Positions 49,593-57,424 of a stretch of 64,000 nucleotides of DNA are shown piece by piece. Source of the stretch: Streptomyces sp. sk2.1 (lineage in GTDB: Bacteria > Actinomycetota > Actinomycetes > Streptomycetales > Streptomycetaceae). The stretch covers positions 1,843,197-1,907,196 of the forward strand of contig NZ_RDBO01000077.1 in assembly GCF_008120935.1 (NCBI RefSeq), written 5' to 3'. The position numbers and the translations under genes were made by a program. The notes below the pieces were generated by a model. That model did not search any database. It was given only the letters and a program-made list of their open reading frames with translations, and was not told the origin of the DNA. The stretch's first letter is position 1, and each line of letters starts with the position of its first letter.

Positions 49593-52526
49593 TCACGGAG
49601 CATCGCGATCCGTCACCGGCCCCCGTAACCTCGGCCGTTCGCCGAGCCGCCCGCCGGCGGAGGGGTACACCACCGCGTGTCTCATGTACTGCTGGGCCGC
49701 CACCTCGACCACCTGCGGCAGGATCTGGCCGAACGCCTCCATGCTGGGCACGCCCCTGGCCGCGGCGCGGCAGTGGGCGCGCCCCTGGCGCATCAAGACC
49801 GGCATGGTCCGTTCGAGCTTCCCGGTCAGTTCGGCCTCGGCCGCCATGCTCTGCCGGTCCTCGCGGCTCCACGGCACGGCCGGAGCGATCCAGGGACGGT
49901 TCTCGGCGTCGAAGTCGGCGAGCCTCCTGCACCGGTCCTCGTCCTGGAGGGCCCAGCGGTCGACGAGCAGGATCTCGGGGCTGCCGGGCGGCTGCTTGCT
50001 GTTTCCGCGCTCCGTCTCCTCGTCGAAGGAGGTGATGGTGGCCCGGTAGTTGAGGGAGCGCACCAGGTCCTCGGCGACATAGGCCAGGGGACGGGTGGTG
50101 GCGGGGTGGTAGGGGTTCCAGTCCCGCGCACTGTCGCCGTAGTAGTCGGCCAGGCGCCCCTCGGGCAGGTCGCGGCGAGTGGGGGCGACCACGGTGATCC
50201 GGATGGGACGGGGCCCGGACGCGCTGTTGCGCGGGCCGAAGGCACTGGGGGCCTGTCGGTAGTCGACCGGGCGACCGATGCCGATCCTGGTCGTGTCGGC
50301 GACGTTGACGATGCGCTTGGCGAGCTCGTACACCGCGCGCTCGTACTCCTCGGCGAAGATCCTGAGTTTGATGAGGCCGTAGAGCCCGTCGCTGACGTAA
50401 CGGTCCCCGAAGTCGCGGTGGTCGAACTGCAACCGCTCGGCCGGACCGGGGAGCTGGCTCGGCGGCACGGGCACCCAGAGCGCCGGGACGATCGCCTCGG
50501 CCGGCCGGCTGGAGCGGGCCCGGTGGTGGATGGCGCGCTGCGCGAAGGCGTACCACTCCTTGCCGCACATCTCACTGGCGAAGTAGCGCGGCGAGAACAG
50601 CGGAACGAACACCCGGCAGGTGGCGAGCACCTCGCCGAGCCGCTCCGACCAGCCCTCGCCGGAGCGTACTTCCCGGTCCATGAACCCCGCGGGCGCGCCC
50701 GCGGGCAGATCCGTCATGGCCGCCACGTGGTCACAGAGATCCCTGAAGAGGCGTTCGACCCACATGTCCGGGTCCGTTCCACCGCCGTACCCCGGTGTGT
50801 GGGCATAGCTCAGGAAGAAGTACGGGGCCGTCGCGCGGGCGGTGCTTCCTTCGAGCACGGTCGGGGCGGAGGGGACGAGGCGCCCCGGCCCACCGGCCAC
50901 CGACGTCCGGACAGGGGGCACCACCGGTTCCGAGGGGGGCTCGACAGGCGGGAGTTCGGCGGAGGCGGCCATCGTGAGGTCGGCCGGCTCCGGTGTCCGG
51001 GCCGGGATGCCCAGCGCCAGCAGGACACCGGTCGACACCTCGCCGAAGGGTTCGGGGTCCATCGCGATCCCGTCCGCCCCGGCTCCGGACACGGCGGCCC
51101 GGAAACGCGTGGGCGAGGCGGATTCGCTCCTGACGAAACGGTCCACGGCGCTGTGCAGGAGCCGGGCGTCCCGGGCGCCGAGCCTGGGCATGAGCCGCTC
51201 ACGCGTGCCGTCCCGGAAACGCAGTACGGGATGGCCGCCCGCCCGGGCGGCCTCGGTGACGGTGACGAGACCGCCGACGACGAACTCGGCCAGGTCGGAG
51301 GGCGTCGCCTCCGGGACCAGGCTCTGCTGGACGACCCGGAGCACATCGACGCTCACCTGCGGGTACAGCGAGCACAGCACGGCCAGCCGGACCGCGGCCG
51401 CGGACGCGCGGTGCAGATAGGCGTCCGTCAGGGACCGGCCGCTGCGCGGTCCCTCCTCGTCCTGTTCCACCAACTGGTCGACGAGACCCGGCGCGGGCAG
51501 GAGCAGGGCTTCGCAGCCGGCGGGGTCCGAGAGCATGAGGGAGCGGGCCCAGCCGCCGATCGAGTGGGGCGACAGGGAACTCACGGGGACCGGCAGCCAG
51601 TCCCGGTCGGTGGTGCCGGGAAACGCCTGGCTCATCAGGAGCGTGGTGACGAACCGCAGCCGGGCGTTGTGCGCGCCGGGCGTCCCGGGCGGGACCACGC
51701 GGACGGCCGGCAGGCTCATGCCCGTCTGCCGCCAGATCTTCGACGGCAACGGGTTGAGCAGGACGGTGGGCATGGCGGCGGCCCATGTGCGGAGCTGGTT
51801 CCACTGGGAGCCGTCGCGCCACGCGGCCGACGCCCAGTCGGAGAGGACGAGCATCAGCCGCCGCGACGCGACGGACCTTCCGCCGCCCTCCACGACGCGC
51901 TGCCCCAGCGGGCCGTGCAGGGCCGGTGTGCTCCCCGGCACCCCGTCCGAGTGGAGCTCACGGACCCGCAGGGTGCGGAACACACCGGTGCGGGCCAGCA
52001 GACGCACCAGTTCGTCGGCCGTGCCCGCCCACACCGCCATGGTGGGGGAACGGTCGATGACCACGGTCGCGTCGAACCAGCGCTCCGGTTCGCCGGAGAA
52101 CACCGGGGTGAGCTCGCCGGCGCGCGCGTAGTCGGCCACCGTCGCCGGGATGTCCAGCCGCTGCCTGCGCCCCCGCGGCCATGGCCGCTTCAACGGTTTC
52201 AGGGCCCGGGCCAGTTCCCGGCCGCGCGGCAGTGTGCTGTCGCGGGGCAGTGACACCCCGACCGCTCCCGGGCCCGGCGCACCGTCCTTCCAGGGCGTGT
52301 GCAGCGGGCTCCGCCGCGCGGCCCCGTCCGTCTCCGCCGACTGCCCGGCGTCCGCCGCCCGGGCGTCCGGCTCCTCCCGGCTCCCGGTGTCGCGGGTCCG
52401 CGGACCGTCGCTGTCGTCCCGGGCGGCGAGCCAGAGCAGCTCGGCGATCGACACCGCGTCGAGGTCCCTGCCCAGACCGAGCAGCGAGTCGACGACGGCG
52501 CCCAGCCCGTCGGTCCGGTCAGGCAC
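49593..52526 (-). CDS. vWA/SAV_2336-like and TIR-like FxsC fusion protein
   Basis: A 977-residue last gene of a conflict-type operon. An N-terminal region (about 1-130, Arg/Pro rich) precedes a von Willebrand A-like domain with the MIDAS-type motif FDATVVIDRSPTM (D158, S160, T162) and a later LMLVLSDWA strand. A helical region follows (320-480). A TIR-like domain starts at PYFFLSYAHTPG (568) with acidic E657 in MCGKEWYAF, a candidate NADase residue. The C-terminal part (about 750-930, IGRPVDYRQAPSAFGP, ITVVAPTRRDLPEGRLADYYG) resembles FxsC proteins. It starts at GTG 52526, overlapping the ATPase gene by eight bases. Function in defence is inference. Confidence 0.8.
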   Translation of the reverse strand: MPDRTDGLGAVVDSLLGLGRDLDAVSIAELLWLAARDDSDGPRTRDTGSREEPDARAADAGQSAETDGAARRSPLHTPWKDGAPGPGAVGVSLPRDSTLPRGRELARALKPLKRPWPRGRRQRLDIPATVADYARAGELTPVFSGEPERWFDATVVIDRSPTMAVWAGTADELVRLLARTGVFRTLRVRELHSDGVPGSTPALHGPLGQRVVEGGGRSVASRRLMLVLSDWASAAWRDGSQWNQLRTWAAAMPTVLLNPLPSKIWRQTGMSLPAVRVVPPGTPGAHNARLRFVTTLLMSQAFPGTTDRDWLPVPVSSLSPHSIGGWARSLMLSDPAGCEALLLPAPGLVDQLVEQDEEGPRSGRSLTDAYLHRASAAAVRLAVLCSLYPQVSVDVLRVVQQSLVPEATPSDLAEFVVGGLVTVTEAARAGGHPVLRFRDGTRERLMPRLGARDARLLHSAVDRFVRSESASPTRFRAAVSGAGADGIAMDPEPFGEVSTGVLLALGIPARTPEPADLTMAASAELPPVEPPSEPVVPPVRTSVAGGPGRLVPSAPTVLEGSTARATAPYFFLSYAHTPGYGGGTDPDMWVERLFRDLCDHVAAMTDLPAGAPAGFMDREVRSGEGWSERLGEVLATCRVFVPLFSPRYFASEMCGKEWYAFAQRAIHHRARSSRPAEAIVPALWVPVPPSQLPGPAERLQFDHRDFGDRYVSDGLYGLIKLRIFAEEYERAVYELAKRIVNVADTTRIGIGRPVDYRQAPSAFGPRNSASGPRPIRITVVAPTRRDLPEGRLADYYGDSARDWNPYHPATTRPLAYVAEDLVRSLNYRATITSFDEETERGNSKQPPGSPEILLVDRWALQDEDRCRRLADFDAENRPWIAPAVPWSREDRQSMAAEAELTGKLERTMPVLMRQGRAHCRAAARGVPSMEAFGQILPQVVEVAAQQYMRHAVVYPSAGGRLGERPRLRGPVTDRDAP

Positions 52527-53475
52527 CGGACAGGTTCTTCATCAGCAGCCCGATGAGCGCGCCGCGCTCCGACGCCGCCACCTTCGCCGGCCCGTCCAGC
52601 AGATGGAGGGTACTGAGCAACTGGTCGATCGCGACTCGCTCGCCGTCGCCCACCCGGCGCACGAAGTCGTCGACGAGATCGGCGAGCGGACCCGACCCGG
52701 GCACGTCGAGCCGCAGGTGCCTGCGCACGATCTCCCGGACGAGCTCCGGTGTGGGGCGGGGCATCGTGTAGCGCAGGCACCGCCGCAGGAACGGCGCGGG
52801 CAGCTCCTGCTCCCCGTTGCTCGTCATCACGATGAAGGGGAACTCGGTGCACTGCACATGGCCGTTGCGCACGGGGTACTCGGCGTCCCCGCCGAACATG
52901 CGCAGATGGGCGAGGTCCTGCCCCTCGCGGCGCAGTTCCTCGATGCGGAACTCGCCGCGTTCCAGCACGTCGAGCAGGTCCCCGGGAAGATCCAGATCGG
53001 CCTTGTCGATCTCGTCGATGAGGAGCGCCCGCGGCCGGTCCGACGGCAGCAGCGCCGTTCCCAGCGGCCCCAGGGTCATGAACGCCGCGATGTCGTCGGT
53101 GCCGACGTCCCGCTCACCGGCGCGCGCCCGCTCCTGCTGCAGCCGGTGGGCGTGGATGCGCCCGAGGGCGTCGTAGTGGTACAGCGCGTCCCCGAGCGTG
53201 CTGCGCGAGGTCACGTGCCAGCGCAGTACGGGGCCCAGCGCGAGCTCCGCCGCGACCTGTTCGATCACGGTGGACTTGCCCGTGCCCGGACTGCCCGTGA
53301 TCAACAGGGGCCGGCGCAGGGCGAGGGCGGCGTTGACCGCGGGGACGAGCCCCTCCGGCGGTTCGAACAGTCCGGGGGACGACACACGGGGGAAGGTCCT
53401 CCACGGCGGCGGTGCGGGCAGCCGGGTGTCCTGCCGCACCTCTCCGTCGCCTCGGTAGTACGGGTTCCACGTCAT
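52519..53475 (-). CDS. MoxR-type AAA+ ATPase
   Basis: A 318-residue AAA+ ATPase. Walker A is GSPGTGKS (61-68), Walker B LLIDEIDKAD (151-160), sensor 1 is in IVMTSNGEQELP, and the Arg-finger region is FLRRCLRYTMPRP. It belongs to the MoxR/AAA_5 group that partners with vWA proteins as a chaperone or motor. It starts at ATG 53475 with an ATGA overlap to the caspase-like gene and overlaps the vWA/TIR gene by eight bases. It is the NTP-dependent core of the predicted system. Confidence 0.92.
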   Translation of the reverse strand: MTWNPYYRGDGEVRQDTRLPAPPPWRTFPRVSSPGLFEPPEGLVPAVNAALALRRPLLITGSPGTGKSTVIEQVAAELALGPVLRWHVTSRSTLGDALYHYDALGRIHAHRLQQERARAGERDVGTDDIAAFMTLGPLGTALLPSDRPRALLIDEIDKADLDLPGDLLDVLERGEFRIEELRREGQDLAHLRMFGGDAEYPVRNGHVQCTEFPFIVMTSNGEQELPAPFLRRCLRYTMPRPTPELVREIVRRHLRLDVPGSGPLADLVDDFVRRVGDGERVAIDQLLSTLHLLDGPAKVAASERGALIGLLMKNLSGA

Positions 53476-55535
53476 GAGGTTTCCTCGATCGTGTTCTGGA
53501 CGGGGGGAACGGTGGTTCTCACGAGCCGGCAGAACCTCAGCCACGCACGGTCGTCCCAGACCGCGCGCAGATCGGCAAGGTGACCGGCGTACTCGCCGCG
53601 CCACCGCCGCTGGTAGGCGCGGCCGAGCCCTTCCGGCATGGTCAGCCACTGCGGCTCCAGGCAGTGGTGCCGGTCGACGGGGAATCCCTCCGCCCCCTGG
53701 GGCCACAGCAGCACCGGGGTGTAGGAGAGGAGGATCTCCATCAACTGGTCGTCCAGCCCGGCGTGGTGCGTCAGACCGATGGCCCGCCGGTACATGCCGT
53801 CCCGCAACTTGCCCTGCAACGGCGGCCGTTCGGACGTTTCGGAGGCGTCCAGCCAGTCGACGGGCACTCCGGTGCAGGCGGCGATCTCCTCCCACCGCTC
53901 GTTCACCGCGCCCTGGATCCGTCTCAGCAGGGGATCGGGGGCGAGCCGACGGCTCCAGTGCAGCACGACGTCGTACTGCACCCCGAAGCGCAGGCCCCTG
54001 CCGGCTTCCTCCGGGCGCCACTCCAGCAGCACACCGCTCGGCACCGCGATGTCGAGCCATCTCAGCCGCAGCCCGAGCGCCTCCGCATGGTCCTCCGCCC
54101 AGACGGCCGCCTCCTCGACCGCGGCCTCCGCGCCCGCCCGGTCCACCGTGGGGCAGTCGAAGTCCTGCCGTTCGAGCAGTTCCCCGTCCCGGAGCAGCCA
54201 CGCGCTCACGGTTTCCGGCCAGCCGCCCGTCAGCGAGGAGTCGAGGCCGACGGCGAGTCTCAACTGCTGGTCCTCCCGGTCGTCGAGGACCTTCGCCACG
54301 GCGTCGTTGAGTTCCTGCTGGGCGTCCACGGACCGCGCCCACGCGTGCAGTTCCGAAGAGGCCAGGTCCTTGCCCGAGGCGAGGGCGAGGCGCACCACGA
54401 ACTCGGCGACCGACGGTTTGCCGTTGCTCCGGGTCACCGAGTGGTCGAAGGCCAGCCGGTCCAGGATCGCGACGTCGGTGAACTCGGGCAACGGGGAGGA
54501 CAGGGCGCGGTGCTCCGACGCCAACAGGGCCCGCAGGGCCTGGCGCAGCCGGGCCGTCGTCAGCTCGCCGCCGATCCAGCCGCGAAGGAACCCGACGGTC
54601 CGCAGCGCGGTGAGGGCGAAGAGCACGGCCTCCCTGGCCCGGTCGCGGGCCGGGGACGGCGGAAGGCAGCCGAGTGCCTTCAGGGCGTCGAGCGCGGACG
54701 GCACGTCGTGCGGCACGTGCGGGGCGGGCACGGCGGCAGGCAGCGCGCCGAACGCCTCGGTGAGGTCCTCGTGCGCCAGCCGGCCGAGGAGCCCACCGGG
54801 GTCGGCGCCGCGGTCCTGCGCGTTGCGGGTGACCCAGAGGCGCCCCGTCGCGAAGGGGTCGCCGTCGTGCTGGAAGACCGTCACGTCCTGTCCGACGACG
54901 GAGCCGCGCAGCGCCCGCTGCACGTCGTCCGCCCCCAGCAGGGGGCCCGCTCCGGGCACGCCCTTCCTGATCAGCCCGGTGAGCGCCCTGGAGAACGAGA
55001 GGTCGACCGCCTGCTGGGTGAGCGACGCGGACATGAGCACGGCGAGTCGGCTGCGCCCGTTGCCGGCGCCGCCCGTGAGGTCCTGGCCCGGGGGCGTCGC
55101 ACCGGCCGCGTGGCAGGTGTCGACGATGCCGAGCACGCCGGGGATGCCGGGCCTGTTCGCGGCGGCCGCGAGGAGCTCGCCCACGTTGACCGCCCGTTCG
55201 GGCGCGTCCTCGACGGAGTCGGCGCCCATCAGGTACAGCGTGTGCGTGCTTCCGGGTACGAATCCGTGCCCCAGCAGGGCGAGGACGAGCGACGCGCCCC
55301 GGTCCTCGGCATGGCTGATCGCCTCACCGATCAGCGTCCGGATCCAGTTGCTCGTCAGCCGTTCGTCGACGATCAGGGAGCGTCCGTCGGGGAGCCCCGG
55401 AGCGCAGTCGCCCGTGTCCGGGTCGACCAGCGCGGCATGCAGCGCCGAGGCCGCCTCCCCGAGGCGGGTGAGGTGCCGCATCGACGCGCACTGGGGTGCC
55501 ACGACCAGGAGGTGGCGCCGGGGCTCCTCATCCAT
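53472..55535 (-). CDS. Caspase-like protease with VMAP-C-like C-terminus
   Basis: A 687-residue protein. The N-terminal domain (about 1-230) is caspase/metacaspase-like, with the catalytic His in LALLGHGF (H90) and Cys in GIVDTCHAAG (C141). A helical middle (about 250-470) follows. The C-terminal 220 residues (LRWLDIAVPSGVLLEWRPEE, FGVQYDVVLHWSRRL, VLLWPQGAE) resemble the VMAP-C module of vWA-MoxR-associated proteins. It starts at ATG 55535, overlapping the hydrolase gene by eight bases. It is a probable protease effector regulated by the ATPase/vWA pair. Activity and trigger are unknown. Confidence 0.82.
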   Translation of the reverse strand: MDEEPRRHLLVVAPQCASMRHLTRLGEAASALHAALVDPDTGDCAPGLPDGRSLIVDERLTSNWIRTLIGEAISHAEDRGASLVLALLGHGFVPGSTHTLYLMGADSVEDAPERAVNVGELLAAAANRPGIPGVLGIVDTCHAAGATPPGQDLTGGAGNGRSRLAVLMSASLTQQAVDLSFSRALTGLIRKGVPGAGPLLGADDVQRALRGSVVGQDVTVFQHDGDPFATGRLWVTRNAQDRGADPGGLLGRLAHEDLTEAFGALPAAVPAPHVPHDVPSALDALKALGCLPPSPARDRAREAVLFALTALRTVGFLRGWIGGELTTARLRQALRALLASEHRALSSPLPEFTDVAILDRLAFDHSVTRSNGKPSVAEFVVRLALASGKDLASSELHAWARSVDAQQELNDAVAKVLDDREDQQLRLAVGLDSSLTGGWPETVSAWLLRDGELLERQDFDCPTVDRAGAEAAVEEAAVWAEDHAEALGLRLRWLDIAVPSGVLLEWRPEEAGRGLRFGVQYDVVLHWSRRLAPDPLLRRIQGAVNERWEEIAACTGVPVDWLDASETSERPPLQGKLRDGMYRRAIGLTHHAGLDDQLMEILLSYTPVLLWPQGAEGFPVDRHHCLEPQWLTMPEGLGRAYQRRWRGEYAGHLADLRAVWDDRAWLRFCRLVRTTVPPVQNTIEETS

Positions 55536-56508
55536 GGGACACGGACAGGAGGGCCTCCGCGACGGGTCCTGCGACGGCGGCCTGGGCCAGGTACTTCCCG
55601 GCGGAGTGGACCCAGACCCCGTCCGAGTCGACCCGGCTGCTGCGGGGGAGCACCCCGGCCGCGTTGGCCGCCACATCGCGTTCGAGCAGGGGGCGGACGG
55701 CGATGATGTCGTCCTTGTCCCAGAAGTTCAGCCATCGATCGACACGCTCGGGCGTGCGCGGCGGCTGCGGCAGGAGCCTGGGCCGGACGACCGTACGCAT
55801 CGAGAGCGGTGATCCGAGCGTGACGAGGAGGGGAGTGGCCGCCCGGTGCTCGTGCAGTGCCTCCAGCGCGACGACGGTCCCCAGGGAGTGCGCGACCACG
55901 ACCGCGGGGGCGTCCCCGAGCGCCTCGTGCAGACGGTTCCGTACACGACGGTCGAGGGTCAGCCCGGACGCGTCCTTCTCCCCGCGCGCCAGATAGCGCG
56001 ACACCTGGGCGAGGTCGCCGACCATCAGCTTGGGGGTCGCCCAGCGTGCGACACCGCCCCACGGCTTGAGCGCCATCAGGGTGGTCGCCACGTTCAGGGC
56101 CCTGCGCAGTGCCGACAGGCTCCCCTGGGCCTGGCCGGACGTGCCGGCCTCGGCGCGGGCGTGGGCCAGGATCCGTTCCCGGTTCCGCCAGGCGCCGTCG
56201 TGGGGCGCCTCGGTGGCGGAGTGTTCGGCCGCGAGAGCGGCCACCAGCTCGACGAGGAGGTCTTCGAGGATCTCGCCCGCGTCGCCCTCGGCCGTCGCCC
56301 CGCCGCCGCCCTGGGCCTCGGGGGGCGAGAAGAGATCGGCGTAGGAGACGAAGGCACAGCGGTCCGCGTCCGTGGTGGTCAGCCGCTCGGCGAGTGCGGT
56401 GTGCCCGGCCGCCCGCATTCCGTCCGCCAGGGCGCCCGTCCACCCGGCCAGTTCACGTTCGGCATCCCGAAGCCCGCCTATCCCGTGTACGAACACCAAC
56501 CGCGGCAC
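55528..56508 (-). CDS. Alpha/beta hydrolase in the conflict operon
   Basis: A protein of about 326 residues with a lipase-like fold. The N-terminal strand LVFVHGIGG is followed by a long insertion and the nucleophile elbow VVVAHSLGTVVALEAL, which has Ser near 208 and Ala in the first GxSxG position. Catalytic Asp and His are likely in FWDKDDI and WVHSAGKYL. The start is GTG 56508, eight bases after GGAGG (TTG 56511 is possible). It could act on lipids or a small molecule as another effector. It overlaps the caspase-like gene by eight bases. Confidence 0.85.
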   Translation of the reverse strand: MPRLVFVHGIGGLRDAERELAGWTGALADGMRAAGHTALAERLTTTDADRCAFVSYADLFSPPEAQGGGGATAEGDAGEILEDLLVELVAALAAEHSATEAPHDGAWRNRERILAHARAEAGTSGQAQGSLSALRRALNVATTLMALKPWGGVARWATPKLMVGDLAQVSRYLARGEKDASGLTLDRRVRNRLHEALGDAPAVVVAHSLGTVVALEALHEHRAATPLLVTLGSPLSMRTVVRPRLLPQPPRTPERVDRWLNFWDKDDIIAVRPLLERDVAANAAGVLPRSSRVDSDGVWVHSAGKYLAQAAVAGPVAEALLSVSHG

Positions 56509-56576
56509 CAAGTGGACCTCCCCTGCGCGTCGTTCGCCCCGAGGCTACCAACCGGGTCGCCGCCCGCCCATGTCGT

Positions 56577-57320
56577 TCAGCCCGTGGCCCGGTGGGAGTT
56601 GCGCGGTGCCGGGACGGGTGCCTGCGCGGCGCGGGTCACGTCCGCGACGAGTTCCACCACGTCGGGGCCGTACGCCTGCGAGTTGACGACCTTCAGCAGC
56701 AGGCAGAAGGTGCTGTCGCCGTACTTGCGGAACAGCTTCTCGTGGTTGCGGGCCAGATAGCGGGAGGCCGCCTGGTTGGTGATCGCCTGCTGTCCGCAGA
56801 ACAGGAAGACCGGACGGGCGTCCTGACCGACCGTCAGCCGAGCCAGCAGTACGTGCTCGGCGACCCCCTTCTCGGCCCGGTAGCGCTCCGTGCCGATCTG
56901 GAAGGCGCCCCGGTCGGGGCCGGGCTCGGGGCCGGTGTTCACCTTCACGCCGGGCAGCAGGGAATGGAGGTGCGCGGCCATCCGCCGGTTCGAGACCGGC
57001 CCGCCGACGCAGAATTCGGTGCGTTCGCCGAACCCCTGCTGCGCGACGTCGTGGGACACGATCTGCGCGTGGGCGGAGCAGTCCTTGACGAGTGCGGAGA
57101 GTTCGAGCAGGGCGAAGACGTCGTGGCGGTGGACGGAGCCGTCGCCGCCCGCGTCGCGGTTGACGACGAGCAGGCACTCGGAATTGCCCGGGAGCCCGAA
57201 GAACGCCTGTTTGCGGCGGAGTTTGCGGCGCCAGAGGTGGGTCCGGGTGAGCCAGCCCAGTGAGGCGCTGATGCCGGCGGCTATCACGCCCAGCAGGATG
57301 TTGCGTACGTCGTCGGTCAT
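56577..57320 (-). CDS. Membrane-anchored conserved protein of unknown function
   Basis: A 247-residue protein. One N-terminal transmembrane helix (about 8-25, ILLGVIAAGISASLGWL) is followed by basic RTHLWRRKLRRK and a cytosolic domain with ECLLVVNRDAGGDGSVHRHDVFALLELSALVKDCSAHAQI, ERTEFCVGGPVSNRRMAAHL and FLFCGQQAITNQAASRYLARNHEKLF. The GGPxSN and Cys-Gly-Gln patterns suggest a nucleotide or ligand site, but I recognise no named family. It lies 68 bp upstream of the hydrolase gene on the same strand and may be the first gene of that operon. Confidence 0.8.
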   Translation of the reverse strand: MTDDVRNILLGVIAAGISASLGWLTRTHLWRRKLRRKQAFFGLPGNSECLLVVNRDAGGDGSVHRHDVFALLELSALVKDCSAHAQIVSHDVAQQGFGERTEFCVGGPVSNRRMAAHLHSLLPGVKVNTGPEPGPDRGAFQIGTERYRAEKGVAEHVLLARLTVGQDARPVFLFCGQQAITNQAASRYLARNHEKLFRKYGDSTFCLLLKVVNSQAYGPDVVELVADVTRAAQAPVPAPRNSHRATG

Positions 57321-57424
57321 GGGCGGGCATGTTAGCGGGCATTCGGCCCCGGTTTCACGGCAGTCCTGACGGGGCGGGCGGAGCGGCGCTACCCTGCGCG
57401 GACGTTCACGTACTGGAGGTACGC

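Noticed and set aside
49677..52253. Long plus-strand frame opposite the vWA/TIR gene
   Set aside because: It has no domains. The minus-strand protein has coherent motifs and operon overlaps.
53580..55706. Long plus-strand frame opposite the caspase-like gene
   Set aside because: It is an antisense shadow. The catalytic His and Cys motifs are in the minus-strand frame.
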